A stretch of 64,000 bases of DNA from Hyphomonas oceanitis SCH89. Lineage in GTDB: Bacteria; Pseudomonadota; Alphaproteobacteria; Caulobacterales; Hyphomonadaceae. The stretch lies in contig NZ_ARYL01000004.1 of the NCBI RefSeq assembly GCF_000685295.1, forward strand, positions 120,688 to 184,687. Direction: 5' to 3'. Below the pieces are notes generated by a model. It saw only the letters and a list, made by a program, of their open reading frames with translations. It ran no database searches and had not been told where the DNA came from. The stretch's first letter is position 1, and every line of letters begins with the position of its first letter. Below, one piece after another: positions 25,555-34,695 of this stretch. The position numbers and the translations under genes are program-made.

Positions 25555-26040
25555 ATGGCCACTGCACACACACACGATCATATTCACGCCAACACGCCCT
25601 GCAGCCCGCAGGATGTGGAGACGTTCCTGAACGACGCCGAAGCGCTGGTGATGCGGCGCGGGGCGCGGATGACGCGCATCCGCCGTAAAGTCCTGCGACT
25701 GCTGCTGGAAAGCGCCGAGCCCGCCAAGGCCTATGACCTCTTGGCGAACCTCGACGGCGAAGGCTCGGCCAAACCGCCGACTGTCTATCGCGCGCTCGAT
25801 TTTCTGCAGGAAGCCGGCCTTGCCCACAAGATCGAGAGCCTGAATGCCTATGTCCCTTGCGGGCATACGAGCCACAGCCATTCGGCCGTGTTCCTCATCT
25901 GCGATACATGTGGAGGTGCCGAGGAGCTGCACGCGGTTGCGACCAGCGATGCGCTAAAAGATGAAACAGCCGCTGCAGGCTTTAAAATGACGCGCGCTGT
26001 CGTTGAAGTGCGCGGTATCTGCCGGGACTGTAACGCGTGA
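25555..26040 (+). CDS. zur: Fur family regulator, Zur-like
   Basis: The ATG at 25555 gives 161 aa. The DNA-binding helix is KPPTVYRALDFLQEAGLAHKIESLNAYV. Metal-site residues are a His-rich CGHTSHSH stretch and the structural zinc pair CDTCGG with CRDC at the C-terminus. A His-rich N-terminus (ATAHTHDHIHAN) resembles zinc-sensing Zur rather than iron-sensing Fur. It probably represses zinc uptake genes, none of which is in the window. Its stop overlaps the next gene by 4 bases (GTGA). Confidence 0.8.
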   Translation: MATAHTHDHIHANTPCSPQDVETFLNDAEALVMRRGARMTRIRRKVLRLLLESAEPAKAYDLLANLDGEGSAKPPTVYRALDFLQEAGLAHKIESLNAYVPCGHTSHSHSAVFLICDTCGGAEELHAVATSDALKDETAAAGFKMTRAVVEVRGICRDCNA

Positions 26041-26960
26041 TCACACTTTGGCGGGGCAGTTGCAATCAATGGGATTGCGACGAGATGGGCCACATGAATG
26101 TGCGCCTCTATGTCGAAAAGCAGGTTGAGGGACTGGCCGCCTTCACCCATGCATTGGACATGCCGCTGGCCTTCCAGGAAAGCGCGCCATCCACGCTTGT
26201 TCCCGTAGATCAGCATGTCCGCTTCATTCGGGAAGTGCTGCCGGGCCGCCCGATCAGCATGGATGGCTGCATCGTCAGCGTCGGCGAGAGCGATGCTGTC
26301 ATCTATCAGGAACTGCGTCACAGCGATGGCGCACTGTCGGCCGCCTTCCTGACACGCGTTGCGCATGTCGATACAAAAGCCCGCGAACGCTTCGCGTGGA
26401 GCACGCGCGCCCGGGCGGCGCTTGAGGCGCATATTGATACACCACCCGCAGAAGCGGCGCCGCGGTCATTTGATCCCAATGCCCCTGCCTTGGCGACGAC
26501 CGACATCAACATCGCGACCGCCCGTAACCTTGGTATTCCCATGATCGGCAAAGGCGCCGTGCCGCAGCACCATCTGGATGTGCACGGGTGCATGTCGCCT
26601 GCCTGGATCATCGGACGGATTTCCGACAGCGTGCCGAACCTACTTTATGATTGGCGCAAGCGGGTGGCCGACGCCGCTGGCGGCGTTCGCATGGGCGCGG
26701 CGGTGCTGGAAAACAGGCTGCGCTACCATCGCTGGCCGAAGGCCGGCGACCTTTACGAGATCCACACCTCGCTCGGCTCAACGGCCGAGAAGACCCATTC
26801 GCTGGTGCACTGGGTCATGGACCCCGTAACAGGCCTGCCATGGGCCACCAGCCAGGTCGTGGCGATCACGCTGGACCTCGATGCGCGCAAGGCCATCGCG
26901 ACGCCCCCAGCTATGCTGGAAGACCTTGAGCGAATCGCCCCGCGCGGGCTCAGCCTCTAG
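26037..26960 (+). CDS. Double hot-dog thioesterase-like protein
   Basis: The 307-aa protein starts at a GTG overlapping the Zur-like stop, so it is probably coupled to it. The first hot-dog domain (about 1-130) has the conserved WDCDEMGHMNVRLYVEK, and the second (about 165-300) has the strand pattern of the same fold. The layout matches tandem acyl-CoA/acyl-ACP thioesterases. Cotranscription with a zinc regulator is odd and may be accidental. The substrate is unknown. Confidence 0.78.
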   Translation: MITLWRGSCNQWDCDEMGHMNVRLYVEKQVEGLAAFTHALDMPLAFQESAPSTLVPVDQHVRFIREVLPGRPISMDGCIVSVGESDAVIYQELRHSDGALSAAFLTRVAHVDTKARERFAWSTRARAALEAHIDTPPAEAAPRSFDPNAPALATTDINIATARNLGIPMIGKGAVPQHHLDVHGCMSPAWIIGRISDSVPNLLYDWRKRVADAAGGVRMGAAVLENRLRYHRWPKAGDLYEIHTSLGSTAEKTHSLVHWVMDPVTGLPWATSQVVAITLDLDARKAIATPPAMLEDLERIAPRGLSL

Positions 26961-28153
26961 AGATATTCGGCGAGGATTTCCGCGATGCGCGGAATGTCGG
27001 CCTGACGAAGGCCGGCAATGTTCATGCGGCCGGATGATGGAAGGTAGAGCCCGTGGCGCTCCCGCATCTCGACGGTTGCTTCCGGCGTGACCGGCACCTG
27101 GCTGAACATGCCGTTCTGGGAGGCGAGCGCGGCAAGGCGGTTTGAGCCCGTGCGGGCAACCAGTTCGTCCGAGAGTGCCTTACGCAGGCCGACCATGCGT
27201 TCGCGCATCTGTGTGAGTTCAGCTTCCCATTCGGCGCGCAATTCGGGATTACCGAGGATCGTTGCGACAATGGCCGGGCCATGGGCAGGCGGCATGGAAT
27301 AGCTGGTGCGGGAAATGTCGGCGACATGGGTCATGACCGCCTGGGCGGCACGGGCGGTATAGGCCTGGCCGAGGAAACAGCCTGCCCGCTCGCGATAGAG
27401 GCCAAAATTCTTCGAGCAGGAATATGAGACCATCGAGTCTTCGGCAATCTGCAGGAAGAGGCGCGCGCCCTCCATGTCGGCATCAAGGCCGCTGGCAAAG
27501 CCGTGATAGGCGATGTCCAGCATCGGGATTACGCCGCGCTCGACAGTCAGCATAGCCAGATCAATCCATTGCTTGACGCTGAGGTCGATGCCCGTCGGGT
27601 TGTGGCACGGGCCCTGGATGATGATGCCATCGCCGCGTTTCGTTTGTGACAGGCTGGCCATCAGGCCTTCGAAGTCCACCTTGCCGGTTTCCGGATCGGC
27701 ATAGTCATACTCGGCGACGGCGAGCCCGGTATTCTTGATCAGTGCAGGATGGTTCGGCCAGGTCGGGCGGCTGACCCAGACGGTCTTCACACCAAGACGC
27801 TTCATCAGGCCGACGCCGAGATAGAGCGCCCCGCAGCCGCCGGGCGTGGCCAGCGAGACAAGGCGGCCCTTCTCGATAAGATGCGAACTGTCGCCGAACA
27901 CGAAACGCTCGATGGCTGCGCAGAAATCCGGATTGCCGCGTGGGCCTTCATAAACTTTGGTCGTCTGCTGCTGCAGGATCATCGCTTCCGCCTTGGCGAC
28001 GGCGGACATGACGGGCGTATGGCCCGCATCATCCTTGTAGACGCCGACACCGAGATCGAACTTCTCAGCGCGCTTGTCTTCGCGATAAGCGGTCATCAGA
28101 CCGAGCAAGGCGTCGGGCGCAAGAGCCGTGAGGGATTCGAAGGCGGGGTTCAT
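26957..28153 (-). CDS. Aromatic amino acid aminotransferase
   Basis: The 398-aa PLP enzyme is of the AspC/TyrB class. Marks are VGVYKDDAGHTPV near residue 35, GPCHNPTG (181-188) and the PLP lysine K248 (SYSCSKNFGLY). A C-terminal SGRMNIAGL holds the carboxylate-binding Arg. It would convert tyrosine and phenylalanine to their keto acids, the first step before HppD. Its promoter carries almost the same 18-bp palindrome as the hppD promoter 6.5 kb away, which supports that role over aspartate transamination. A palindrome-flanked gap separates it from the divergent DUF1206 gene. Confidence 0.88.
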   Translation of the reverse strand: MNPAFESLTALAPDALLGLMTAYREDKRAEKFDLGVGVYKDDAGHTPVMSAVAKAEAMILQQQTTKVYEGPRGNPDFCAAIERFVFGDSSHLIEKGRLVSLATPGGCGALYLGVGLMKRLGVKTVWVSRPTWPNHPALIKNTGLAVAEYDYADPETGKVDFEGLMASLSQTKRGDGIIIQGPCHNPTGIDLSVKQWIDLAMLTVERGVIPMLDIAYHGFASGLDADMEGARLFLQIAEDSMVSYSCSKNFGLYRERAGCFLGQAYTARAAQAVMTHVADISRTSYSMPPAHGPAIVATILGNPELRAEWEAELTQMRERMVGLRKALSDELVARTGSNRLAALASQNGMFSQVPVTPEATVEMRERHGLYLPSSGRMNIAGLRQADIPRIAEILAEYL

Positions 28154-28175
28154 GATGTGTCCAGTTCAAGCGATA

Positions 28176-28193
28176 TAGTTTCAATTGCAACCA
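28176..28193. promoter_or_regulatory. Palindromic operator in the aminotransferase promoter
   Basis: TAGTTTCAATTGCAACCA lies 23 bp upstream of the aminotransferase ATG. Its core GTTTCAATTGCAAC fits the pattern GTTnCA-WW-TGnAAC shared with the hppD/MarR gap (34696-34713). It is the likely site of the MarR protein encoded at 34754. Confidence 0.68.
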
Positions 28194-28298
28194 ATAGGCA
28201 AAGCGGTCCACGCCCGCAACATCACAAGTGCAGGCGCGGAACAAGCAGGCTGTGAAGCAGTAGTCCCTATAGCGCTGTTGCGCATGGACGGGGAATAT

Positions 28299-29114
28299 AT
28301 GGTCAACAATCTCAACACCACACTCGGCTGGCTGATGCGGGCGGGTTATGCCGCACGCGGGCTAGTCTATCTTGTCGTTGGCGCGCTGGCCCTGTTTGCG
28401 GCCATCAACGGCGGCGAAGCCGAAGGCACGACCGGGGCCCTGGCCTATATTTTTTCACGCCCGCTTGGCGCCTTCCTTTTGGCCTTCGTTGCTGCGGGAC
28501 TCTTTGCCTACACACTATGGCGTCTCGTCGATGGGGTGATGGACCTTGAGAATGAAGGCGACGATGCCGAAGGCTATGCCAACCGGGCCGGGCAGATTAT
28601 GTCGGGCCTGACGCACGCGGTGCTCGGCGTCTCCGCGCTAACCATTCTCTGGAAAGGCCATGCCAGCGATGACGGCAACTCGGCTGCCAACTGGAGCGCG
28701 ATGTTGATGCAGCACCCTGCAGGACGTGCGCTGGTCATTGCCGCGGGGATAACGACGCTCGGCGTCGGGATATATCTCTTCATCAAGGCCTGGCAGGCTT
28801 CCTATCGCAAGGACATTCGCTGCACGCCGGTTACCGAACGGCTGGCGCCCTTTCTGCGCTACGGACTCGCGGCGCATGGCTTCGTGTTGCTGATTGTTGG
28901 CGGGCTGATCCTCTATGCGGGGCTCACGGCTCATGCCGAGCATGCCGTCGGCTTTGGCGAAGCGCTGGAGAAGCTGGAGACGCAACCGTTTGGACGAACC
29001 CTGCTGGGCGCGACTGGTGTGGGCCTGATGGGCTTTGCGCTCTATTGTTTCGTCCTGTCGCGCTACCGAATCGTGCCGCGCCTTGCGCCCTCCGACCTGC
29101 CGACACTCGGATGA
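28299..29114 (+). CDS. DUF1206 integral membrane protein
   Basis: The ATG at 28299 after GGGGA gives 271 aa; an ATG 15 bases earlier is possible. The protein holds three copies of a two-helix DUF1206 unit, each opening with a segment like RAGYAARGLVYLVVGALAL, RAGQIMSGLTHAVLGVSAL or RYGLAAHGFVLLIVGGLIL. Six transmembrane helices result. The function is unknown. It is divergent from the aminotransferase gene, so the palindrome at 28176 might affect it too. Confidence 0.85.
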   Translation: MVNNLNTTLGWLMRAGYAARGLVYLVVGALALFAAINGGEAEGTTGALAYIFSRPLGAFLLAFVAAGLFAYTLWRLVDGVMDLENEGDDAEGYANRAGQIMSGLTHAVLGVSALTILWKGHASDDGNSAANWSAMLMQHPAGRALVIAAGITTLGVGIYLFIKAWQASYRKDIRCTPVTERLAPFLRYGLAAHGFVLLIVGGLILYAGLTAHAEHAVGFGEALEKLETQPFGRTLLGATGVGLMGFALYCFVLSRYRIVPRLAPSDLPTLG

Positions 29115-29185
29115 AATAATGACCGTTGCGATTTGCGCCGCAATGGTCATCTATTCTCGGGCAAAGAGACCGAGAGGAAACACCC

Positions 29186-29482
29186 ATGTCTGCTTATGTC
29201 ATCCTGATCCGCGACCGCCTGCGCGACGAAGAAGCCATGTCGCGTTACGCAGCCGCCGCTGGAGCCGCGCGCGGGGATCACAAGATCACGCCGCTCGCCT
29301 TTTATGGCGCGCATGAAGTGCGCGAGGGCGCAGACGCGGATGGCGTGGTGATCCTCGGCTTCCCGGACATGGCCGCAGCCAAGGCCTGGTATGACAGCCC
29401 GGAATACACAGCGGCCCGGGAACACAGGTTCCAGGCCGCTGATTACCGCGTGATCTTCGTTGAAGGCGTTCCGGAGAGCTAG
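29186..29482 (+). CDS. DUF1330 family protein
   Basis: The ATG at 29186 (GAGAGG upstream) gives 98 aa. The ferredoxin-like dimeric alpha/beta fold of DUF1330 is visible as [10 protein letters not shown], then [43 protein letters not shown]. The function is unknown; relatives resemble small monooxygenase-fold proteins. It lies 71 bp downstream of the DUF1206 gene and overlaps the end of convergent scoB by 4 bases. Confidence 0.85.
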   Translation: MSAYVILIRDRLRDEEAMSRYAAAAGAARGDHKITPLAFYGAHEVREGADADGVVILGFPDMAAAKAWYDSPEYTAAREHRFQAADYRVIFVEGVPES

Positions 29483-30108
29483 TCGACGAGCGTCGCTTCG
29501 GTCTTGGACTTCACTTCGTCCATGGTGACGCCCGGCGCCAGTTCGATCACTTTCAAGCCGCCCTCAACGACGTCCATGACGCAAAGGTCGGTGATGATCC
29601 TGTCGACCACAGCTTTGCCGGTCAGCGGCAGGGTACATTCCTTCAGCACCTTGGTCTCGCCCTTCTTGTTGGCGTGATCCATCACGACGACGATGCGCTT
29701 GACGCCGGCAACGAGGTCCATTGCGCCGCCCATGCCTTTGACCAGCTTGCCAGGGATCATCCAGTTGGCGAGATCGCCATTCTCGGCCACTTCCATGGCG
29801 CCGAGGATAGCGAGGTTGATATGGCCGCCGCGGATCATCGCGAAGCTTGTGGCGCTGTCGAAGAAGCTGGAGCGTGGCAGCGTGGTGATCGTCTGCTTAC
29901 CGGCATTGATGAGGTCCGGGTCTTCCTCGCCTTCATAGGGGAACGGGCCCATGCCGAGCATTCCGTTTTCCGACTGGAGCGTCACGTCGACGCCCTCCGG
30001 GATATGGTTTGCCACCATGGTCGGGATGCCGATGCCTAGGTTCACATAGAACCCGTCTTCCAGTTCCTGCGCGGCGCGGGCCGCCATGTCGTCACGTGTC
30101 CAGGGCAT
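29479..30108 (-). CDS. scoB: 3-oxoacid CoA-transferase subunit B
   Basis: The 209-aa beta subunit has the catalytic glutamate E47 in [12 protein letters not shown] and the [14 protein letters not shown] strand. With ScoA it transfers CoA from succinyl-CoA to acetoacetate, the end product of tyrosine degradation. It is the last gene of the hppD operon. Its ribosome binding site (AGGAG) overlaps the stop codon of the small AT-rich ORF just upstream. Confidence 0.93.
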   Translation of the reverse strand: MPWTRDDMAARAAQELEDGFYVNLGIGIPTMVANHIPEGVDVTLQSENGMLGMGPFPYEGEEDPDLINAGKQTITTLPRSSFFDSATSFAMIRGGHINLAILGAMEVAENGDLANWMIPGKLVKGMGGAMDLVAGVKRIVVVMDHANKKGETKVLKECTLPLTGKAVVDRIITDLCVMDVVEGGLKVIELAPGVTMDEVKSKTEATLVD

Positions 30109-30117
30109 TTGAAGCTC

Positions 30118-30324
30118 CTAAAATAGTAGACCAAAAAGGCCTCGAATTATTATCCAGTAGATAGGCCAAATACCCGCCATGAACATTTTAACGGGTATCG
30201 CGATTATCCAATTCCAAGCGTTGTATCGATAGCCATCAAAAAAAGTCAGGAACACAAAAGTGCCAATCGCTCCGACGTTATATATCAACATCAGTAGAGC
30301 GGTCGGCGTTCCCCCTCGCATCAC
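30118..30324 (-). CDS. Small AT-rich membrane protein inside the scoA-scoB pair
   Basis: The protein is 68 aa (or 67 from the next ATG), with two hydrophobic helices ([22 protein letters not shown] and [30 protein letters not shown]). The GTG start overlaps the scoA stop by 4 bases, and its TAG overlaps the scoB ribosome binding site. By my count it is about 44 percent GC, against about 65-70 percent in lines sampled from fahA. I do not recognise a family. It separates two CoA-transferase subunits that are normally adjacent. Confidence 0.6.
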   Translation of the reverse strand: MMRGGTPTALLMLIYNVGAIGTFVFLTFFDGYRYNAWNWIIAIPVKMFMAGIWPIYWIIIRGLFGLLF

Positions 30325-31028
30325 ATGCTACCGCGCTTGCGTGTGGTTCGCTGCTCGATGCGCTTCTCGAAGCTGCACTTGACGATGCGCTGGACGAAGA
30401 CGCCCGGCAGGTGGATTTCGTCCGGGTCGAGATCGCCCGTGGGGACGATTTCCTCAACCTCGGCAATGGTGACCTTGCCGGCCATGCCCATCGGCGGATT
30501 GAAGTTGCGAGCGGTCTTGTTGAAGATCAGGTTGCCCTGCGTGTCAGCCTTCTCGGCCTTGATGATGGAGAGGTCGGAGACGAGGCCTGTTTCGAGGATA
30601 TAGGTCTCGCCATTGAATTCGCGGTGCTCCTTGCCGTCGGCGATGATCGTGCCGACGCCCGTCTTGGTATAGAAGCCGGGAATGCCTGCGCCACCCGCGC
30701 GGCAGCGTTCGGCCAGCGTGCCTTGCGGGTTGAATTCAAGCTCGAGCTCGCCGGAGAGATACTGGCGCTCGAACTCCTTGTTCTCGCCGACATAGGACGA
30801 GATCATCTTCTTGATCTGGCGGGTCTCCAGAAGCAGGCCGAGGCCGAAACCATCGACGCCCGCATTATTCGAGATCGCCGTGATATCCTTGACGCCGCTG
30901 TCGCGAAGCGCCGCGATCAGGTTTTCAGGAATGCCGCAGAGACCGAAGCCCCCTGCCATGACGGTCATGCCGTCGAATGTGAGGCCTTCGAGGGCCTCTG
31001 CTGCCGTCTTGTAAACCTTGCTCGCCAT
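30321..31028 (-). CDS. scoA: 3-oxoacid CoA-transferase subunit A
   Basis: The 235-aa alpha subunit has the CoA-loop [13 protein letters not shown] near residues 22-34, then [14 protein letters not shown] and [15 protein letters not shown]. It works with ScoB. The start overlaps the fumarylacetoacetase stop by one base (TGATG). Being downstream of hppD and fahA, its natural substrate is the acetoacetate they produce. Confidence 0.93.
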   Translation of the reverse strand: MASKVYKTAAEALEGLTFDGMTVMAGGFGLCGIPENLIAALRDSGVKDITAISNNAGVDGFGLGLLLETRQIKKMISSYVGENKEFERQYLSGELELEFNPQGTLAERCRAGGAGIPGFYTKTGVGTIIADGKEHREFNGETYILETGLVSDLSIIKAEKADTQGNLIFNKTARNFNPPMGMAGKVTIAEVEEIVPTGDLDPDEIHLPGVFVQRIVKCSFEKRIEQRTTRKRGSM

Positions 31029-32038
31029 CAGGCTGATGCCACCTTCTGCTCAATTGCGCCGAAAATCGAATGGCCTTCGCCATCCAGCATTTCAATGCGT
31101 ACCACATCGCCGGGAGACATGAAGGGGGTCTCGGGTGCATTTTTCAACAATTGTTGAATCATGCGGATTTCCGCGATGCAGGAATAGCCGCGACCGCCCT
31201 CGCTGACCGGCTTGCCGGGGCCGCCATCCTCGCCCTTGTTGGAGACTGTACCGGACCCGATGACCGTGCCGGCGCTCAGCGGCCGTGTCTTCGCAGCATG
31301 GGATACGAGACGCGCGAGGCTGAATGTCGCGTCCTGCCCGGCTTCGGCCCGGCCGAAGGGCTCGCCATTATAGTCGACGCGCAATGGCAGGTGCACGAGG
31401 CTGCCTTTCCAGGCATTGCCGAGCTCTTCCGGCGTGACCGCGACGGGGCTGAAGGCGCTCGGCGGTTTGGACTGGAAGAAGCCGAAGCCCTTGGCGAGTT
31501 CGCCGGGGATGAGACTGCGCAGGGAGACATCATTGCAGAGGAGGACGAGCTTGATGTGGCCTGCCGCGTCCTTCTCCGACACGCCTGCTGGCACGTCATC
31601 AGTGATGACGGCGATCTCGCCTTCCATGTCGCAGCCCCAGCTCTGGTCGCCGAGGGGGATGTCGTCGCGCGGGCCGAGGAAGGCGTCGGAGCCGCCCTGG
31701 TACATCAATGGATCATCATAGAAGCTTTCCGGCACTTCGGCGCCACGTGCCGCGCGGACCAGTTCGACATGGTTGATGTATGCCGAGCCATCGGCCCACT
31801 GGTAGGCGCGCGGCAGCGGGCTTTCGCAGTCATGCTCGTGGAAGCGGAACGTCGGCACCGAGCCGATCTCGACCTGCTCGGCCAGCTGCTGCAGCTGCGG
31901 CGCGTAGACGGCCCAGTTGTCGAGCGCGGCCTGAAGCGTCGGGACGATGCGCGCAGCATCGGTGCATTTGGTGAGGTCTTTCGAGACGACGACGAGGCGA
32001 CCATCGCGGGCGCCGTTTTTAAGGGTGGCGAGTTTCAT
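31028..32038 (-). CDS. fahA: Fumarylacetoacetate hydrolase
   Basis: The start MKLATLKNG at 32038 gives 336 aa. The bacterial fumarylacetoacetase catalytic core shows [16 protein letters not shown], the metal ligands in DMEGEIAVI and CNDVSLR, and the late [11 protein letters not shown]. It splits fumarylacetoacetate into fumarate and acetoacetate. The Lys/His substrate loop [10 protein letters not shown] is intact. It lies in the hppD operon, directly before scoA. Confidence 0.93.
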   Translation of the reverse strand: MKLATLKNGARDGRLVVVSKDLTKCTDAARIVPTLQAALDNWAVYAPQLQQLAEQVEIGSVPTFRFHEHDCESPLPRAYQWADGSAYINHVELVRAARGAEVPESFYDDPLMYQGGSDAFLGPRDDIPLGDQSWGCDMEGEIAVITDDVPAGVSEKDAAGHIKLVLLCNDVSLRSLIPGELAKGFGFFQSKPPSAFSPVAVTPEELGNAWKGSLVHLPLRVDYNGEPFGRAEAGQDATFSLARLVSHAAKTRPLSAGTVIGSGTVSNKGEDGGPGKPVSEGGRGYSCIAEIRMIQQLLKNAPETPFMSPGDVVRIEMLDGEGHSIFGAIEQKVASA

Positions 32039-32060
32039 TTCGTTTCTCTCTTCTAAGTTT

Positions 32061-32726
32061 CTAGTTGTAGTAAGCGCGCCAGTCTCCGTTGTATTTTTTT
32101 TCGAAGTTCTCTCTGGAGTCAAAGCTCACCCGCAACGGCTCCGCGTCAAAATACCTGCACGCATCATATTCCTTTGACTTTGCCTGAAGTGCTTTGCGCC
32201 ACGCCTCCTGCGCGTGCTTGCCCGCCTTGCTTGACAAGTCACTATCCGCTTCAAAAAACACGATGGCGACTCCAAAGATTCTTGAAACCAGCCAGGCGCG
32301 CGGCCCAGGCATGACAGAACGAATGGCCTGGATATCAGCGTCTGTAATCGCGGCCACAGCCTCTGCCCTGACGGCATTTTCAAGCTCTGAAAATATCACC
32401 AGCGTTTTTTCCTGCGACGCGGCATCAAGATGATCCAGCACGCCGAGTTGACGTGCCGTTTTTAGAACCCTGCCTTGCTTGCGCGTGTTGAAACCGAACC
32501 CGTCCTTCTTCTGGAAACTGGCGGCATCGCCCCGGCGATCAAAGATGATATTCAGCCGTGGCAGTTCTCCATCATGGATCTCATCATAGTGAACGTTCAA
32601 CGGAGCGGTAACACCGTAGTGGGATGCAACCCACGCACACAATTGCGCATCTGGCGCTGATAGCGCGGCCTTCCCGAGCTTGATTTGCAAGGTTTCCTTG
32701 TAGCCGGGCTCTCTCGCGTAAATCAA
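32061..32726 (-). CDS. Unknown protein in the tyrosine operon
   Basis: The frame of 221 aa probably starts at a TTG (32726) behind GAGGAG. The protein is soluble, with alpha/beta character (LPRLNIIFDRRGDA, KTLVIFSELENAVRAEAVAAITDADIQAIRSV, GVAIVFFEADSDLSSKAG), and ends in KKYNGDWRAYYN. I do not recognise a family and see no catalytic motif. By my count it is about 54 percent GC, well below the catabolic genes beside it. It sits between the VOC gene (35-bp gap) and fahA (22-bp gap). Confidence 0.6.
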   Translation of the reverse strand: MIYAREPGYKETLQIKLGKAALSAPDAQLCAWVASHYGVTAPLNVHYDEIHDGELPRLNIIFDRRGDAASFQKKDGFGFNTRKQGRVLKTARQLGVLDHLDAASQEKTLVIFSELENAVRAEAVAAITDADIQAIRSVMPGPRAWLVSRIFGVAIVFFEADSDLSSKAGKHAQEAWRKALQAKSKEYDACRYFDAEPLRVSFDSRENFEKKYNGDWRAYYN

Positions 32727-32761
32727 ACCTCAACTCTCCTCTCGAAACATTGCGGCGCGCC

Positions 32762-33316
32762 TCAGTGCCTTTCCGTCTCGATCTTTTCGTGAAGCCATGC
32801 GGCGTGCTTGGGCGCTTTCTTCGTCCGGCTCCATTCTTCCAGCATCTCCGGCGCAACGCGCTTTAGCTCGGCCATCTGTTCCGGCGTGCCGGTGTTGCAG
32901 GCGAGTTCGAGACGGTGACCGTTGGGGTCGAAAAAGTAGATAGAGCGGAAGATGCCGTGATTGGTCGGGCCGATCACATCGAGGCCGTGCGCCTCGGCGC
33001 GCGTCTTGGCGTTCAGCAGGTCATCCATCGTGGCGACCTTGAAGGCGATATGCTGGACCCATTGCGGCGTGTTGTGGTCGCGGTCCATGTCGGGCTGCTC
33101 GGGCAGCTCGAAGAAGGCGAGCACATTGCCGTTCCCGGCATCCAGGAAGATGTGCATGTAGGGATCATAGGCCCCTGTGGACGGCACATGATCTTCCGCA
33201 ATGGCGAGCTGGAAATCCATGCCGAGCACATCATGGTAGAACTCGACCGTTTCCTTGGCATCCTTGCAGCGATAGGCGACGTGGTGAACGCCCTGAAGAT
33301 TAGGAAGATGAGTCAT
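32762..33316 (-). CDS. VOC (glyoxalase/dioxygenase fold) protein
   Basis: The 184-aa protein has the paired beta-alpha-beta-beta-beta units of the VOC fold. The first begins VHHVAYRCKDAKETVEFYHDVLGMDF, the second VQHIAFKVATMDDLL. It closes with SIYFFDPNGHRLELAC, which supplies the Glu metal ligand. Possible metal ligands are thus two His and one Glu. Its place in the operon suggests a role in aromatic breakdown, possibly ring cleavage or a side reaction. It cannot be called homogentisate dioxygenase, which is a cupin. A good ribosome binding site (GAGAGG) supports the start. Confidence 0.82.
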   Translation of the reverse strand: MTHLPNLQGVHHVAYRCKDAKETVEFYHDVLGMDFQLAIAEDHVPSTGAYDPYMHIFLDAGNGNVLAFFELPEQPDMDRDHNTPQWVQHIAFKVATMDDLLNAKTRAEAHGLDVIGPTNHGIFRSIYFFDPNGHRLELACNTGTPEQMAELKRVAPEMLEEWSRTKKAPKHAAWLHEKIETERH

Positions 33317-33330
33317 CAGAACCTCTCATT

Positions 33331-33570
33331 TCACAGCTTGATATTCATTTTGTCGAGCAACCAGCCAATACCAAAGCCCAAGCCCCCACCGATGGGTGTC
33401 CCGACTAAAATTCCCAAGATTACGGAAGCAGCGGCAACTCCTCCCAATTGAGAAGGGCTGGCCTCGGGCTTTTCAAGCATATGCTCAAAAATCTGCCATG
33501 CGATAAGGCCGCCAAATATGGCTCCGCCCGATGCCAGTTGTTTCGCAAAGGAGTGTCGGTCTTCGCTCAA
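33331..33570 (-). CDS. Small membrane protein between hppD and the VOC gene
   Basis: The 79-aa protein starts at a TTG that overlaps the hppD stop by 4 bases. It has two hydrophobic, glycine-rich helices ([18 protein letters not shown] and [28 protein letters not shown]). By my count it is about 52 percent GC. No family is recognised. Like the small ORF at 30118 it is fitted tightly into the operon. Confidence 0.55.
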   Translation of the reverse strand: MSEDRHSFAKQLASGGAIFGGLIAWQIFEHMLEKPEASPSQLGGVAAASVILGILVGTPIGGGLGFGIGWLLDKMNIKL

Positions 33571-34667
33571 ACTTTCTCACTCACATTCAGCACACCGCGC
33601 TCAACCTGATCGCGTTCCATGCTTTCGAACAATGCCTTGAAATTGCCTTCGCCGAAACCGTCCTTGTAGTCACCCTTGCGCTGGATGAACTCGAAGAATA
33701 CCGGGCCGACCTGGGCCTGCGCGAAGATCTGCAGCAGGAGGCGAGGCTCGCCGCCTTCAGTCGTGCCGTCGAGCAGTATTCCGCGCATCTGAAGCTCGTC
33801 GACAGGCTGGCCATGGCCCGGCAGGCGACCGTCGAGCATCTCATAATAGGCGGCTGGCGGGGCGGTCATGAAGGGCACACCGAGTGCCTTCAGGCGGTCC
33901 CAACAGGCGACGAGATCGTCGCAGATGAGGGCGATGTGCTGGATGCCTTCGCCGTTGAACTCGCGCAGGAATTCCTCGATCTGGCCCTTGCCGCCTTCGC
34001 CTTCTTCATTCAGCGGGATGCGGATCTTGCCGTCCGGCGCCGTGAGGGCCTTGGAGGTCAGGCCGGTATATTCGCCCTTGATATCGAAATAGCGGATTTC
34101 GCGGAAGTTGAAGAGCTTCTCGTAGAAGTCCGCCCAGTACTTCATGCGGCCGCCATAGACATTGTGCGTCAGGTGATCGACGAGCTTGAAGCCTGCCCCC
34201 TTGGGCTGGCTGTCGACGCCCGGCAGGTATTCAAAGTCGATGTCGTAGATCGACAGTTCGTTCTTGCCGGTGTCATAGCGGTCGATCAGGTAGATGATCG
34301 AATTGCCGATACCGCGAATGCCGGGGATGTGCAGCTCCATCGGGCCGGTGCGCATTTCGACCGGCTCGGCGCCCTGCGCCAGAAGATGGTCATAGGCCTT
34401 GCGCGCATCGCGGACACGGAAGCCCATGCCGCAGGCCGAGGGGCCATGCTCGCGGCTAAAATACCAGGCCGGGGATTTCGGCTCGTAATTGGTGATCAGG
34501 TTGATGCCGCCCTGGCGCCAGAGCTCAACATCCTTGGAGCGGTGACGCGCCACTCTCGTGAAACCGATGGTTTCGAACACTTTCTCGAGGTGGCCCTTTT
34601 CAGGGGCGGAGAACTCAATGAACTCGAAGCCATCAAGCCCGGCGGGGTTGTCAAACAGGTCGGCCAT
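33567..34667 (-). CDS. hppD: 4-hydroxyphenylpyruvate dioxygenase
   Basis: The 366-aa non-haem iron enzyme turns 4-hydroxyphenylpyruvate into homogentisate. The iron ligands are H165 (VDHLTHNV), H244 (GIQHIAL) and E326 (PVFFEF). The C-terminal helix ([14 protein letters not shown]) that gates the active site is complete. It is the first gene of the tyrosine operon, with AGAGGAG before its ATG. Its promoter holds an 18-bp palindrome and faces a divergent MarR gene. Confidence 0.96.
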   Translation of the reverse strand: MADLFDNPAGLDGFEFIEFSAPEKGHLEKVFETIGFTRVARHRSKDVELWRQGGINLITNYEPKSPAWYFSREHGPSACGMGFRVRDARKAYDHLLAQGAEPVEMRTGPMELHIPGIRGIGNSIIYLIDRYDTGKNELSIYDIDFEYLPGVDSQPKGAGFKLVDHLTHNVYGGRMKYWADFYEKLFNFREIRYFDIKGEYTGLTSKALTAPDGKIRIPLNEEGEGGKGQIEEFLREFNGEGIQHIALICDDLVACWDRLKALGVPFMTAPPAAYYEMLDGRLPGHGQPVDELQMRGILLDGTTEGGEPRLLLQIFAQAQVGPVFFEFIQRKGDYKDGFGEGNFKALFESMERDQVERGVLNVSEKV

Positions 34668-34695
34668 GGTTCACTCCTCTAGCGATGCAATAATA

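Noticed and set aside
31143..31158. Perfect 16-bp palindrome TTCAACAATTGTTGAA
   Set aside because: It lies inside fahA, where it simply encodes IQQLL. There is no promoter nearby, so an operator is unlikely.
32056..32078. Possible third copy of the hppD-type operator (AAGTTTCTAGTTGTAGTAA)
   Set aside because: It shares only the left half GTTTC and lacks dyad symmetry. It lies at the fahA/unknown ORF boundary in a continuous operon.
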